A DNA stretch of 64,000 nucleotides from Cheiracanthium punctorium (taxonomy: Eukaryota; Arthropoda; Arachnida; Araneae; Cheiracanthiidae). Position numbers and translations under genes: made by a program. Each line of letters starts with the position of its first letter. Position 1 is the stretch's first letter. The notes below the pieces were generated by a model. It was not told the origin of the DNA and did no database searches. It was given only the letters and a program-made list of their open reading frames with translations. This document shows, one piece after another, positions 10,081 to 21,684 of the stretch. The stretch lies in NCBI GenBank assembly GCA_038373885.1, contig JAWZYV010013014.1:202873-266872 (forward strand), read 5' to 3'.

Positions 10081-11440
10081 GTAAGGAAATATCTTCTGCT
10101 TCAGTAAAGCTGTTCTGTTATTAAGTCAAACAAACTAGATAGCTCGTTATAACGAAAAGCTTGAGTTAATATACTTGTTTTATTTTATCTCAACCGTAAA
10201 ATCGATTCTGATTGCCTTACTAAGCCTGCATTCTGGAAAAAAAAATTTGCAATGAGTTTTATAAAATTTAACTTGTAGCTACAAAAAACACTAAAAAATG
10301 TTAATTGTTATGAATAGATAAGTCATTTAGACTTATCTCTGAAAATTTCGACCAACTGTTTTGAAGGTTTCAACGAAATAGCATAGTAAAATCAGCATTT
10401 TATTACTTCAACAGAATGATTTAGTTCCATGGGCCATGAACGCACCATTGCTAATTCAACCAAAAAATTTGATAGGTTTTAACAAAATAAAACATTTAAA
10501 GATTTAGTTCTTTTAAATTATCAAAACATTTATTTACTTTTAACCAAATTGTTTAGTCAAATAAACAGAATGTATCCTTAAAACAACCAAATAATTTTAA
10601 CAAAAGTTTTGTTGGTATAACAAAACATTTTTTTTCAGCCTGTAACTCCGGTAAACGCTTTTTGTTTCTAAAATACATTCAATAAAATTGCATATGCAGC
10701 CAAATATGAAACATATCTACACTGTGAAAGAAAATTCCGAAACTTTACCTCAAAGTATGGGGCAGCAAATGTAGTTTGAAAAATATAGGAACGTTTCCTC
10801 ATGCTGCGAAAAACGTTTCCATATCAGGCGGGAAAATATTTACAAACATTTCCGCATCAGGCGGAAAAGCATTCAGTAACATTTCTGTACATTTCGTAAA
10901 GAAGTTTAGAAACCTTCCTGCATTGTAAAAAACGTTACCTAACAAATATTTACTGCAAGCCAATTTGATTTCGCAGCAATTTTAACTATTTTCGAATTGA
11001 TTTCTTACTGACAACCAGGTGCAGATTACAGAAGCATTATTTCAACACTCACGATTAATAATTTATCTATCCTTTGTTGTTTTCGAAGTGAAGGTCTTTA
11101 TTCCTTCGACTGATACATTGAAACAATCATTTAAATGACTCATTGAATTTTTGTAGCGCCCTCTGTGAATAGAAAAACAAACAAATCTAGAACGTAAAAA
11201 GATTTAAAATGCCTGTGCAGAACGTCCGAGATAAAGATTTTCTTGCCGACATGAATATTTTACTTGGAAATGTTGGTTGTGTTTCCGAATTCCAGAGTCC
11301 AAATTGAGCATCGGTAGTTTACACAGTATTTTTGGAAACCTTTCTGCAATAAATATGCGAATTTTTTTACAGTGTAGTTTAAAAAAAATACAAAACAATC
11401 GCAGAAGTGGATCATGTAAATCCTTCTAAATTGTAAAATA
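10081..11440. other. Intron 2 left part, no recognised feature
   Basis: AT-rich intron DNA. Short repeated phrases such as ACATTTCCGCATCAGGCGG occur around 10800-10870. I see no gene or complete element. Confidence 0.45.
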
Positions 11441-12065
11441 CGAGGTTCGTCCGGAAAGTAAGTTTCTCACGGCCAATAAAAATGAACTAAACATTACTAC
11501 CTGGAAAAATTTATTGCAAAAGATACAGCAGTATTACAACTACTTCTCAACACAAGAAATAACCTAGACTGTAACACTTATCATACTGTGGGATAAGTTT
11601 TTTAGTCCAGTGTCTTAGAAGTCTGCCACCTGAAAAAGGAGCCAGAGTGTCTCAGTTGTTTGCAGTCTTCGTCCGTGGAAAAGTGATGCCGAACAGGAAT
11701 CCAGTGGATACCTGCAGTGGATCCAAACAGTGGATACCTGCTTCTTCAGGTATCCACTCGATAGTACCGAACTTGCTTCCAATGACTTGCATCTGAAAAT
11801 TTCCTGTACGGGAACATCAATTTTCTATTGACGAAAACTGCAAGTAACTGTGATATTCTGGCTCCCTTCTCAGGTTGCAAACTTTTTTTATACTGGGCTA
11901 CAAAACTTGTCCTACAGTATGACAATTGCTACAGTCCGGGTTCTTCTAGTGCTGAGAAGTAGCTTGAAATATTGCTATATCTTTTGCAATAAATTTTTCC
12001 AGGTAATAATGATTTGTTCCATTTTTATCCTGGCAGTGGGAAACTTACTTTCCCGGCGGCCCTCG
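11441..12065 (-). mobile_element. Mariner-family relic
   Basis: Inverted ends CGAGGTTCGTCCGGAAAGTA / TACTTTCCCGGCGGCCCTCG with TA on both sides. The 625-bp body carries a decayed transposase-like stretch on the - strand (phrases such as KFGTIEWIPEE) with frame breaks, and a short internal duplication of CAGTGGATACCTG. Non-autonomous. Confidence 0.7.
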
Positions 12066-12141
12066 TACTTTCAACAACATTTTATATGCAGATAAGTATA
12101 AAATACACTGTATATGGAGCCAAATATTAAATAATCTAGTT

Positions 12142-12663
12142 TTAACCCTTTAACACGCAGTGTTCCCGCTGTGGGAACACCAAACGCTGAATTTTTGACT
12201 GTTGCCCGTCACGAAGAATAGATTTGATTTCTATAAAAATAGTTGCGGATGACATAGCTCCACGAGAATCCTTTACTTTTTAGCACGTCCTTTCCCGTCA
12301 AAAAAGTGTCACGATTATTTTTAACAGCACTGACATCTGCTGAAAAATGGAGGAATGCGAGACCAGCCGGATAGATTGCCCAACGCTGAAAAAAGGGGCA
12401 GCCGTTGCCATCGCTCGACTTAACTACCAGCCAGATGGCGGACGATCGAAACGTTCATCGCGTGCCACAGATCTAGAGACCCCTTTTTTGACGACAGCTG
12501 GCTGTGCGGCACATCCAGGCTGTCGCCAAAAAGGGGGTCTCTAGATCTGTGGCACGCGATGAACGTTTCGATCGTCCGCCACCTGGCTGGTAGTTAAGTC
12601 GAGCGATGGCAACGGCTGCCATTTTTTTCAGCATTGGGAAAGGGTTGCGCCTCAAAGTGTTAA
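12142..12663 (-). mobile_element. Foldback TTAA MITE, family B
   Basis: TTAA-CCCTTTAACACGCAGTG at the left and GCGCCTCAAAGTG-TTAA at the right (last bases degraded). Two arms of roughly 120 bp at about 12385-12505 and 12520-12645 are inverted copies of each other around a loop of a few tens of bases, so a transcript would form a long hairpin. Reversed relative to the copies at 25838-54826. It ends 166 bp before a GILT exon. Confidence 0.85.
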
Positions 12664-12829
12664 AGAATGCAAAAGTAATTGCAATCATAGCTCAGATAAA
12701 GATGGTATCTCTGGAAGTGCGTGTTTTAGAGTTTGTCTTTTTAAATCTTGAAAAAAAGTACTTTGCAACATAATTTTAAGCTGTGTATCTTCTCTTTTTA
12801 CTCATAACTTCATTTTTTTTTTTACCCAG

Positions 12830-12925
12830 AGCTGTGCCATGTCACTCTATCCCGACATGAGAGACTACTTCAACTTCATCAACTGCATGCAGTCCTACGC
12901 AAGGCCTTCAAGGAACGGAAACAAG
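12830..12925 (+). CDS. GILT exon completing the signature
   Basis: 32 codons between TTTACCCAG and GTATAA. The first two residues, SC, complete the GILT signature begun at 10000-10080. The rest (CAMSLYPDMRDYFNFINCMQ and then SYARPSRNGNK) matches the family pattern of a short helix with a conserved cysteine (INCM). The exon lies between a foldback MITE (ends 12663) and a hAT element (starts 12966), each within about 170 bp, so insertions have come close to the splice sites without destroying them. Confidence 0.93.
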
Positions 12926-12965
12926 GTATAAAAAGCGTTTATAAATTCTCTTCAGCTCTAGCCAG

Positions 12966-13666
12966 TAGAGATGAGTTCGGGCTCATTTTTTGAAGCCCGA
13001 GCCCGAGGACTTTTAATCCGAGCCCGCCCGAGCCCGAGCAATATTATTTAAGTCGGAGCCCGAGCCCGAAATTTCAGTTAAAGGTGAAAAAAATCCAACT
13101 ACTTCATTGATAGAATACAATGAATTTTGCCGTTTGTGCAAATTAAAGACAAATAGAGTTGCAAACTCTCAATGCACTTTCTAATTCTTTATTTATCCAA
13201 ATGTTTATCAAATAATGTCGGATCTCATGACTAACTAATGAATATAAGCCGCTGTTCTGAAATATCCAAAGAGCTTAACACACCTTCTAGGCGCCAGTGT
13301 CGCTATTTTTTTTAAAAGTACAGCCAACTCCGGTTATAGTGAACCCGGATATAGAGAACCATAGGCTATAGTGAACGCAAACCATTAGTCCCGATTCACA
13401 CACAGTATCTCTATCCATCATGAAGGCACTTGGGTTTTAGTGAACTTCGAATACAGTGGACGAAATTGGATGGTCCCCAGAGGTTCACTATAACTGGAGT
13501 TGACTGTACTTTTATTTTCCTCATGAATAACTTTTTAAAATCTGTTTCAAGGAGTATGTTCAATAAAGGAGAAATTTTTCACGAGCCCGAGCCCGAACGC
13601 AATTGTGAATTACAGAGCCCGAGCCCGGTTCGGGCCCGGGCTCGGGCTGAGCCCGTCTCATATCTA
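12966..13666. mobile_element. hAT-type element with a pogo-like MITE inside
   Basis: Ends TAGAGATGAGTTCGGGCTC / GAGCCCGTCTCATATCTA, flanked by an exact 8-bp duplication CTAGCCAG (12958-12965, 13667-13674). Both subterminal parts are GAGCCC/GCCCGA-rich. The insert at 13321-13506 is younger. The element begins 40 bp after a GILT exon. Confidence 0.85.
13321..13506. mobile_element. Pogo/Tigger-like MITE
   Basis: TA-flanked, with inverted ends CAGCCAACTCCGGTTATAGT and the complement of CAGTCAACTCCAGTTATAGT. The same terminal sequence occurs at 26413. No coding capacity. It lies inside the hAT element 12966-13666. Confidence 0.75.
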
Positions 13667-13754
13667 CTAGCCAGCAGATGAAGCTCTTATGACGATATAG
13701 CTCTCTGATCAAAGGCATAGCTAGGGTTTTCAGGGGCAGGGGAGAATTGGAGTT

Positions 13755-13934
13755 GACAGCAACTCTATTCAGATTCTACAAAATAATATAACTACAAATA
13801 AAATAACACATAAAATTTTAGTTCTCCTTACAAAAATACCCAAAACAATAAGATTTAAATGGATAAAAAAAAGCACACACTCTATGATTATGGGAAACGA
13901 GCTAGCAGACGGATTGGCAAAACAAGCAGCGATC
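13755..13934 (+). pseudogene. RNase H domain fragment of a non-LTR retrotransposon
   Basis: An uninterrupted + strand frame of 60 codons starts DSNSIQILQN and ends with MGNELADGLAKQAAI. This is the C-terminal half of an RNase H domain (catalytic D of DS.S..L and the GNE.AD.LAK motif) as found in I-type and related non-LTR elements. It is cut at the right by an inverted-repeat element. The rest of the polyprotein resumes at about 15095 and again after 15866. The 5' part of the retrotransposon is absent. Confidence 0.75.
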
Positions 13935-15093
13935 TACACGCTTAAATCTATTGAGTAAAATAATAATCAAACGGAGTATATTTTTACTCAATTTTTGACT
14001 TCAAACAGCCATTCTCCCGATTGAGTAAAATTTGCTCAATTCTTCGACAAAAATCAATGGAGCGGAAAATTCTCAATTTTTGAGCATTATACAACAGCTC
14101 CATTTAGGCTAAATAATAATCAAAAATGAGGAGTGTCTGTCCGTTTTTGATTAATATAACTGTACTCAATTATGATTATTATTTAAGCTATAGAATGAGC
14201 GTTTTTGCAAAATAAGCCCTTTTTTAATGAACACATCTGTACTCAATTAAGATTATTATTTTAAGCTAGAAAAAGGGTGTTTTATTAAAATTTGCTGTTT
14301 TTGATTAATATATTGAATGATTCGTTTTCTTCATATTTTATTATCAGAGCTGTAATCTATGATTATAAGCCCGAGAAAATAAATTTTAAATCAAGGCAAA
14401 TACATTACATATATCTTAACACACTATAAAAAAGTATTTTTTTAATAAATAGAATATAATTTCACTATAGTCTCTCGTTATAAAACGAATTCATGGTACA
14501 GTCAGAATATAGAAATGCAATCATGGTTAAACCAGCTGTGAGATTTAATTAAAGAAGCAACCCAATTTATTGACATGAAAAAGGTAAAATACTACTTACT
14601 CACTTTGGGTGGAGATATCATAACTTCATTTGTTTTACAACAGCTTTTTATAATCCAATCGTAAGACACTATGTGATAAAAACGAAATCTTTACCTAAAG
14701 CATCTCCTCCATATCTAGGCTGAATTTATTTCACAACTCTGAATATGAAAAAGATGCATTTGGTATTCGGATATAACATAAAATTATCAACAGCGAATAC
14801 ACACACAACTATGCCCGACTATGAACCGTTAGCCGTTGAACAGCGTAGGTCACGTGACAGTAATAGGATATGGTCGTGGGGGAGAAGAGACAGACTGAAT
14901 ACTCAAGTAGACAAGATTTTTGCGGAAAATGAGTTAAATAGAATATAGCAGATGGGGAGTGCTGGGGCGAATTGAGGCATTCACAAATTATTGTCTTGAA
15001 TGAGTATTTTTTGGCGTAAAATGATTTAAATCGGCCGATAAGAAATTTAATCAAAAATGAGTGTTAGTTTTAATCAATAGATTTAAGCGTGTA
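13935..15093. mobile_element. Inverted-repeat element inserted in the retrotransposon fragment
   Basis: Ends TACACGCTTAAATCTATTGA and its near complement (TCAATAGATTTAAGCGTGTA), continuing as similar TCAATTTTTGA/TGATTAAA-rich arms. It separates RNase H-type codons from downstream codons of the same retrotransposon. A GAT triplet flanks both ends, but I cannot assign a superfamily. No coding capacity. Confidence 0.55.
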
Positions 15094-15094
15094 T

Positions 15095-15199
15095 GATAGT
15101 GATTTTATCACTATAAACAAAAATGGTATTTCCCTCTTAGAAATAGAAAGCGTTTCACTTCCAAGGCCACTATCTTATCTAAAATACATATTAAAAAAA
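15095..15199 (+). pseudogene. Retrotransposon fragment, middle piece
   Basis: 35 open codons (DSDFITINKNGISLLEIESV then SLPRPLSYLKYILKK) of the type found between RNase H and the C-terminal cysteine region of non-LTR polyproteins. It is bounded on both sides by later insertions. Supported mainly by continuity with the pieces on either side. Confidence 0.5.
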
Positions 15200-15866
15200 T
15201 CTGGAGTGACTCCACTCGACATTCCGAACACTTACGATTAAGATCATTACCAAGTATTTAAATAAATATTAATCGATGAATAATTCAAACATATATTCCA
15301 AACTGAAGCGCAATCGAATGCGCCGTTTAAACACTAGCGCACTTTCAAGAATTTCTCCCCATAGGCCATAATGTAAAAGAAATTTTTGTCGTAGTCCTGT
15401 AGAAAAACTATATGTCCTATACACATCAAAATCAATACCGGTCTTACGATGGCAGTTTATAGCATGTATACCCAATTTGAGCTCAATCGAATGTATACCG
15501 TTTAAACGCTAGCGGACTTTCAAGAACTTCCTCCCATAGGCCATAATGTGAAAGAAATCTTTGTCTTAGCCCTGTAGAAAAACTATGTATAGGAAAAGGT
15601 CCTATACACATCAAAATCAATACCGGTCTTCTGACGGTGGGTTATATATACGTACCCAAATTGAGTTCAATCGAATGCCCCGTTTAAGAGATATCGTGTT
15701 CACTCACATACACACGAACACACACACACACACACACATAATCTCTTAAAAATAGCATAAATGAATTCAGAAGACCTCAAAACGTGTCAATACACCAAAA
15801 TCTCGAATTCGAATTTTTTCATGATTACAATACTTTCCTTACATGGTACATGTTCGGAAAGTAAAA
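15200..15866 (+). mobile_element. Helitron-like non-autonomous element, family 2
   Basis: Starts TCTGGAGTGACTCCACTCGA, with a small hairpin GGAGT-g-ACTCC, then a subterminal ACATTCCGAACA motif. It ends ACTTTCC..GGAAAGTAAAA, in which the reverse complement of the start motif recurs. The interior has about two tandem copies of a ~190-bp unit (CATAGGCCATAATGTAAAAG..) and a CA repeat. A second copy is at 28522-28996. Inserted in an A-run of the retrotransposon frame. Placement with Helitron-like (HINE-type) elements is inferred from the asymmetric ends. Confidence 0.6.
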
Positions 15867-16264
15867 AGTACAAATTAGAAAAATGGAAACTATCATGGGA
15901 CACAGAAGTTACGGGCAGGTATACTTACCAATACTTTAAAAAAACCATCAGAGGATTTTCCTTAGAACACAAGAACCTTTACCTTTTTTTTTTTTTTTTT
16001 AACCAATTATGGACCATTCCTAGAATATTTTTTTAAATAAACAGAACCTCCTCCGATCATTGTAAATGCAATATGCACGGAAATTCATTATATTATTTCA
16101 CTAATTGTACATTATTAAAGGAATACAGAGTTTTAAAATCACCTTCACAAAATAATGAGCAGTGGGCTGCATATGTATTAAAAAATAAAAACTTATGCAA
16201 CAAAATAATAAAAGGGATTGAAGAACTACAAAATAATCAACCCATAGTATATTCATTCGATTAA
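15867..16264 (+). pseudogene. Retrotransposon C-terminal region, decayed
   Basis: After the insert the frame resumes: KYKLEKWKLSWDTEVTGRYT then YQYFKKTIRG, followed after a T-run and frame break by NRTSSDHCKCNMHGNSLYYF with a C-x-C..H arrangement and a W-containing tail ending at a TAA at 16262. This W..W...GR.TY...C.C...H pattern is that of the C-terminal zinc-binding region of jockey/I-type polyproteins. Several breaks show it is dead. Confidence 0.65.
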
Positions 16265-16444
16265 AAGAAGACCCCATACACCACAAAGCGATTCAGATTA
16301 AATAAATACAAGAATTTCAGTTGATAAAAACCACATGAAAACTCTAAATAGAACATTTTTTTTTAAATTTTATGGATTTATTTGCATTATTTCCTGGCAT
16401 AGGAATTCTGTTGCTGCTCTTAATTCGTTGTAATAAATAAAAAA

Positions 16445-16969
16445 AATAATAATAAAAAAAACTACGTCTCATATACAAGCCTAAATTTATTTTTCAGTGC
16501 ATTTTATATATATATATATATATATGTATGTATGCTTTCAAAATTTAAAAAAGAAAGAAAAAACACCTTCTTTTTAAAGCCCAATTTTGAATATTAGATA
16601 TATTTATTTATGTTTAAATTTTTCAAAATTTCTTTAAAAGTTTATCATTCTCCAGATTATTGTTTACTTTAGATATTTATTTACTTTTTTTTTAACTTTC
16701 AAAATCGTAAAAAAAGAAAAAAAAGGAACGCGTTAAATATATGTATATATGGTCAAATGTTACTAAGAACAATATTGTGAGCTATTGTAAACCATTGTAA
16801 ACCAATTGCTTTTATATTGTATAACACTGGTGTATTTTACCAATTGTAATCCAAAAATTGCACTGCAAAATAAATAAATAAAAATGAGGGGAAACCGCTG
16901 CTTGCTGGACCTGAGCCTGCGGCTAGGGTTCAGCAGGACAGTAGGGCACTTCAAGAACTAAAACAGGCT
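16445..16969. other. Intronic AT-rich stretch
   Basis: Contains a TA/TATG microsatellite at about 16506-16535 and several A/T runs. No supported gene. Confidence 0.45.
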
Positions 16970-17263
16970 TTAACCCATTAACGCCCAGCCATCTACTTTT
17001 AGACCGACGCGAAATTTGTTAGTCACTCAAATATTTAAGCAATAGTTTATTTTCCTAGTTTAATTTCTTGAATAATAAATCTGATTTACACAAAACACTC
17101 AGCGATAACAAGTTTAAATGAGAATATTTCCCGGTCTTATTCACATTTTTAGAAAAATATTTACGTTCTTCGTACCACACAAATGTCGGAAATTTATTTA
17201 TCACTCCTAGCATCAACATAAATTTGAGAATGTGCTGAAAAAAGTTGGGCGTTAATGGTTTAA
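16970..17263 (+). mobile_element. TTAA-flanked MITE, family C
   Basis: TTAA-CCCATTAACGCCCAGCC at the left and GTTGGGCGTTAATGG-TTTAAA at the right. A second, left-truncated copy ends at 56947. Similar length and end design to families A and B. Confidence 0.75.
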
Positions 17264-17698
17264 ACCAAATAGGTAGGCCGTTCCTGAAGGTAGTATCCTG
17301 TAGTATCCCCTTTTCCTATTTATTAATATACAATGGAGAAGTTTCGTTTACAATTTGGCTCTCCTTAAGGTGCTGCACCCGAGGACTGATGCCCCTCATT
17401 TGCAGGGACCGATTTGCAGAGATGGGGGCCCAGGACAAAAGCTTCATTGGAGGGGGAGGGTGTCTTACGAAAACTTTCTTATACCCTACAAAACAAATTT
17501 CATATCACACCCTACAAAGAAGGACGTTATAACAGTATAAGAATGATTATTGAATCGAGATGGAAAATGAAATGCAATAATTCGATAATAATAATAGTAT
17601 TAGGATAATAATATTTCTATATTATTTAATTTTCAATTGTGAACTTCATTCCGTATTTTTCAAGTAACATGTTCTACACTATTTTTGTATGCATACTA

Positions 17699-18188
17699 TT
17701 GGGTTGATGGGAAAGTAATGTCGTTTTCTTACATAGAACTCAAACAAATAAATTTTCAACAAGTATTGATTTACAAACAAGCTGAGGCATAGGACCCGCA
17801 TTTGTTAAATTTTAAAGAGATAATTTTATAAATAATATATTTTTTTTTTTTTAAATGGACACCCTCCCCCTTTTTCACGTCTACCCTCCATGAATAATCC
17901 TATTCGAAATGGTCTGAAATCGATTTTTAGCCATTCACGAGGGCTGTATTTTACAGCAAGAATTTTATGGAAATCTGTTTCCTTCTTTGAGATCTCGCAG
18001 GATATGAGAAAAGGAGGCTTTGGCCGCCTATCCCCCATAAGTTGCGAATTTTGGAAAATACTTTCCAATCTAGCACCTATGCTAAGAAACTCACATACCT
18101 GCCGAATTTCGTATTATTACCTTGAATAGTTTTGTCTTGGCAAAATATTGACATACGGAAAAGCGACATTACTTTCCCAACAACCCAA
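17699..18188 (+). mobile_element. Mariner-type MITE (~490 bp)
   Basis: TA-flanked with inverted ends TTGGGTTGATGGGAAAGTAA / TTACTTTCCCAACAACCCAA, the best preserved copy of the family also seen at 211 and 2840. No transposase frame. Confidence 0.8.
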
Positions 18189-18311
18189 TATTTTGTATGT
18201 ATTTATTATCCTACTGCAGTGATACCCCGATCTATCGTTCCCGCATTCATCGTTTTCCCGTATTGATCGTTTTATTTCTATGGTCCCTGCACAAATTGTA
18301 TTCGAATAACG

Positions 18312-18595
18312 TTAACCCATTTGTGCCTGGATATTTTTGCGACTTTCTTCGATTTTTACTGATAGCAGAAATAATAGATAAATTTCTGATGGCAACTTCT
18401 TAAACAGGATATGATTTCTTTTAAAATGATTATGCATAAAAATCGAAATATCAACATCCTACTTGGTCATGTCAAAATATTTTGTAGAGTTGAGGCTCAA
18501 TACTCATGAATAAAGGCTAGGAAAAATAAATAACGTTTTCGACTAATAGCGAAAATGCCGTCCCAAAAAAGGGACACTAGGCATAAATGGGTTAA
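18312..18595 (-). mobile_element. TTAA-flanked MITE, family A, reversed
   Basis: TTAA-CCCATTTGTGCCTGG..CTAGGCATAAATGGG-TTAA, the same family as 2324 in the opposite orientation. Confidence 0.88.
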
Positions 18596-18995
18596 AGAAA
18601 CCAGCATCTATCGTTTCTGCAACAGTATAGATTTTACACGTATTTCTTTCCTAGCTTATAATGTGACATTGGATATTAAAAGTCCAAAGTCCGAGTGCCC
18701 GGTAAGTTCAGTTCTCTGAATGAGCCTCAATCTATGTGGTAGAAAGGAAAAAAAAAGAAAAGAAAACCGTTTATCAGGTCAAAGTATAGATGTTAATAGG
18801 TCACGACACTTCGACCTTGCATAAGGTGCGTCCATCTTGTCCTCCGATAAAGAAATTCTTTTCTCATTTTTTTTTTTTTTTTTATCACGCGTTTATTCTT
18901 TGCGTTTCAACTTCACTTCAAGAGGCGTGAAAATATTCTTTTACATCGCTCCCATGAACGTTCCAAAAGAAGATACAGTAGACACCGGTTATAGC

Positions 18996-20025
18996 TAACG
19001 TGACCATTTATTTTTTCCTTCAAAACGGGACATCTACTACTTTTTGACAATAGTGTATTTATTTTATTCCTCAAAACGGGACATCTACTGTTTGTGTAAG
19101 GAGACTGAATTTGCAGGTCTGGGTATCTTTTAGTTGTTAAGAAAACGCGCAAAGATATTTATGGTATATGCACTTTTTTAACGGTATATATATATAAGAT
19201 ATTTATGGTATATGTACTTTTTTACGGTATCTATACCATATAAGAAATTTATGGTATATTTACTTTTTTTACGGTATATATACCATATAAGATACTTATG
19301 GTATATGCACTTTTTTAACGGTATATATACCATATAAGAAATTTATGGTATATGTACTTTTTTACGGTATCTATACCATATAAGAAATTTATGGTATATT
19401 TACTTTTTTTACGGTATATATACCATAAAAGATACTTATGGTATATGCACTTTTTTAAGGGTATATATACCATATAAAAAATTTATGGTATATGCACTTT
19501 TTTTACGGTATACATACTATAAAATATTTTACGGTACATATGCCGTATAGTAAATTTACGGTACATGTACTGGTCCCACTGCTGCCAGTACATGTACCGT
19601 AATTTGGGATTGAAATTTTTTGCAGTGTATCAAATAAAACGAAAAAAAAAAAGAACTCACTTTGCTAAAACACACATATACTATAAGAAATAGGGCAAGA
19701 AAAGAATAGTTCAAAAAAAGAACTTTAAAAGAACAAACACAAAAACAATACATCCCCCGGCATTTTCTTTGTGTCTCGATAGGGGAGGGAGGGATTTCAG
19801 GTTTTTTTTTTTTTTTTTAGACACTGCCGTTGGTTGATTTTAGATTTTTAGCGGCCTTTGTCGAAATCGTTACCGTGGGTGCTCTCTTCCTAAAAACGGG
19901 ACATTGCAGGGGACATTTCCTAAAAACGGGACATTACGGTGTCCCGAAGCTGTGCTTGGGGACAGCGGGACAAACCACCTAAAAACGGGACTGTGCCGTT
20001 CAAAACGGGACGTAGGGTCACCTTA
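18996..20025. mobile_element. hAT-type element nested in the pogo-like element
   Basis: Ends TAACGTGACC / GGTCACCTTA with an exact 8-bp target duplication GTTATAGC (18988-18995, 20026-20033), which lies in the terminal repeat of the host element. Subterminal regions repeat CAAAACGGGACATCTAC-like motifs. The interior holds a ~46-bp minisatellite. Confidence 0.75.
19153..19565. repeat. Minisatellite of ~46 bp, about nine copies
   Basis: The unit AGATATTTATGGTATATG + CACTTTTTTACGGTATATATACC-like recurs at spacings of 44-47 bp. Each unit contains the inverted pair ATGGTATA / TATACCAT, so long stem structures are possible. Units alternate between GCAC and TTAC variants, hinting at duplication of two-unit blocks. 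Confidence 0.85.
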
Positions 20026-20903
20026 GTTATAGCGTACTCTCACGGGACCTAAAAAAGTAATACGTTATAGCCGAAGTACGTTATAAGCAATATCGGCAGT
20101 AAGATCCAATATTACCCCAAAAACGAAAGTGGGCTTATAACTTCACTTTAATGTGTGCTTTAAACAGATCTGATTTTTTTTTTAATTTAAATTAAAAAAT
20201 AGAGAAAATTTTTTATTACTAACAATTTTTAGTGAGATTAATAATCTGTAATTTTCTTTTGTTTTAAATGCGCAGATGCTGCTTTAAAGACACCATTTTG
20301 GATATCCATAATACACTTTTGTAGAGTCTCTGCATTATCACTGCGGCATTCAAAAAATCGTAATAATGTTTTTGCAGCGCGGTTTTGCGTGGTACTGAAT
20401 CCTCTGTTTCTTCTTCACTATCATCAGAATCATTTTTGTAGGGCTTTTCAGAAGGAATTTACATTGATGAATGACAAAGAGAAAACATGGTCTTATTCTT
20501 AGCCCTGATGCCTAGCAGGGGGAAAAGATAAAAGATCGCTCCCTTCATTCATACACAATTCATCTCGCTAGAGATTCTGAAAGCGGACAACGAGTGTTTT
20601 TGAACGTATTGAAATTTCCGAGAGAAAGGAAATAAAATGCTTAAGAAAAGCAAAATTTTATTTTTAGCTTTGGTATAAAATGTACGTTATAGCCGAAGTA
20701 CGTACTTTTGTTAAGTACGTTTTAACAGAAGTTAAACAACATTATAAACATAGGACTTCAATCGGGACCTAGCTTCTAGGTACGTTATAACCGATAGTAC
20801 GTTATATCTCAGGTCCGCTATAACCGGTGCCCACTGTAGTACATTACGGAAAAAACACTCAAAATACTGGTAATAAACGTTAAAATAAATAAAAACATTG
20901 TTA

Positions 20904-21604
20904 AAAAAACACGCATGAAAAGATACTTATAAGAAGATACGATCGTTTCGTCTGAAAAATTATACATCTTCATCAGTCAAAACCCTTCGTCTCACAAAAC
21001 AGTGTGAGTGAGTTCCCACTGTTTTGTGAGACGAAGGGCTTTGACCAGGGACCGATCTACACACTTGGGGGCCCAGGGCACAGACACTTTTGCGGCCCCC
21101 TGCATAAAAATTTTTCGTAGAATATTACTTAATTAAATTAAGTCAAAACCAATTATCATTCCTAAGTTAACCATACGTAAACATTTACAAATCAGTAAAA
21201 TGCCACGACAAAAACCATTTTATAAATTTTTCAATGTTTTTATGGGTATTTACAGTCGTCTCACGCCTTAGAAACGATAATCGAATTTGCGAATATCAAA
21301 TTTATCGAATATCGAATCGACTGCATAATTCTTAACATTACAAGTTACAAAAAGTTAAAAATTTTGTATATTTGTGATGAAATGAAGTAAGTAATCAGAA
21401 ATTTTACTCTTGAGAGATAATTTTAGTAGTTATTAAGATTATACGAAAAGAAGTTTTGGGGGCCCCTAAAAATCGGGGGCCCAGGGCACATACCCCGAAT
21501 GCCCTGCTGTAAAGCAGTCCCTGGCTTTGACTGATGAAGACCGAATAAACTTTCAGTCGAAACGATCGTATCTTGCTCTAAGTATCTTTTTATGTGTGTT
21601 TTTT
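20904..21604. mobile_element. Inverted-repeat element with central hairpin, split by a hAT MITE
   Basis: Outer ends of about 50 bp are inverted copies (left contains AAGATACGATCGTTTCGTCT; the right carries its complement with few changes). An inner palindrome around 20975-21045 pairs CCCTTCGTCTCACAAAACAG with its complement. A hAT MITE at 21046-21523 interrupts it. Superfamily not assigned. Confidence 0.65.
21046..21523. mobile_element. hAT-type MITE nested in 20904-21604
   Basis: Ends CAGGGACCGATCTACA / TGTAAAGCAGTCCCTG with an exact 8-bp target duplication GCTTTGAC (21038-21045, 21524-21531). GGGGGCCCAGGGCACA occurs at both subterminal regions. The two halves of the host element rejoin cleanly when it is removed. 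Confidence 0.85.
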
Positions 21605-21684
21605 CACAAAATTTTTATTTATTTTAAGATGGAACATTGCTCCAACAACACCTCCATAGTTATTGGTTCCCAAATGTAACACTT

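Larger units (their letters stand above)
18976..20836 (-). mobile_element. Pogo/Tigger-like element, decayed, with hAT insert
   Basis: TA-flanked with inverted ends CAGTAGACACCGGTTATAGC / GCTATAACCGGTGCCCACTG. After removal of the hAT insert (18996-20025) the remaining ~830 bp holds a decayed - strand frame near 20280-20460 with a run of acidic residues (NDSDDSEEETEDS) and a leucine-rich tail (ALQKHYYDFLNAA). This resembles the C-terminus of Tigger-type transposases. Non-functional. Confidence 0.6.
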
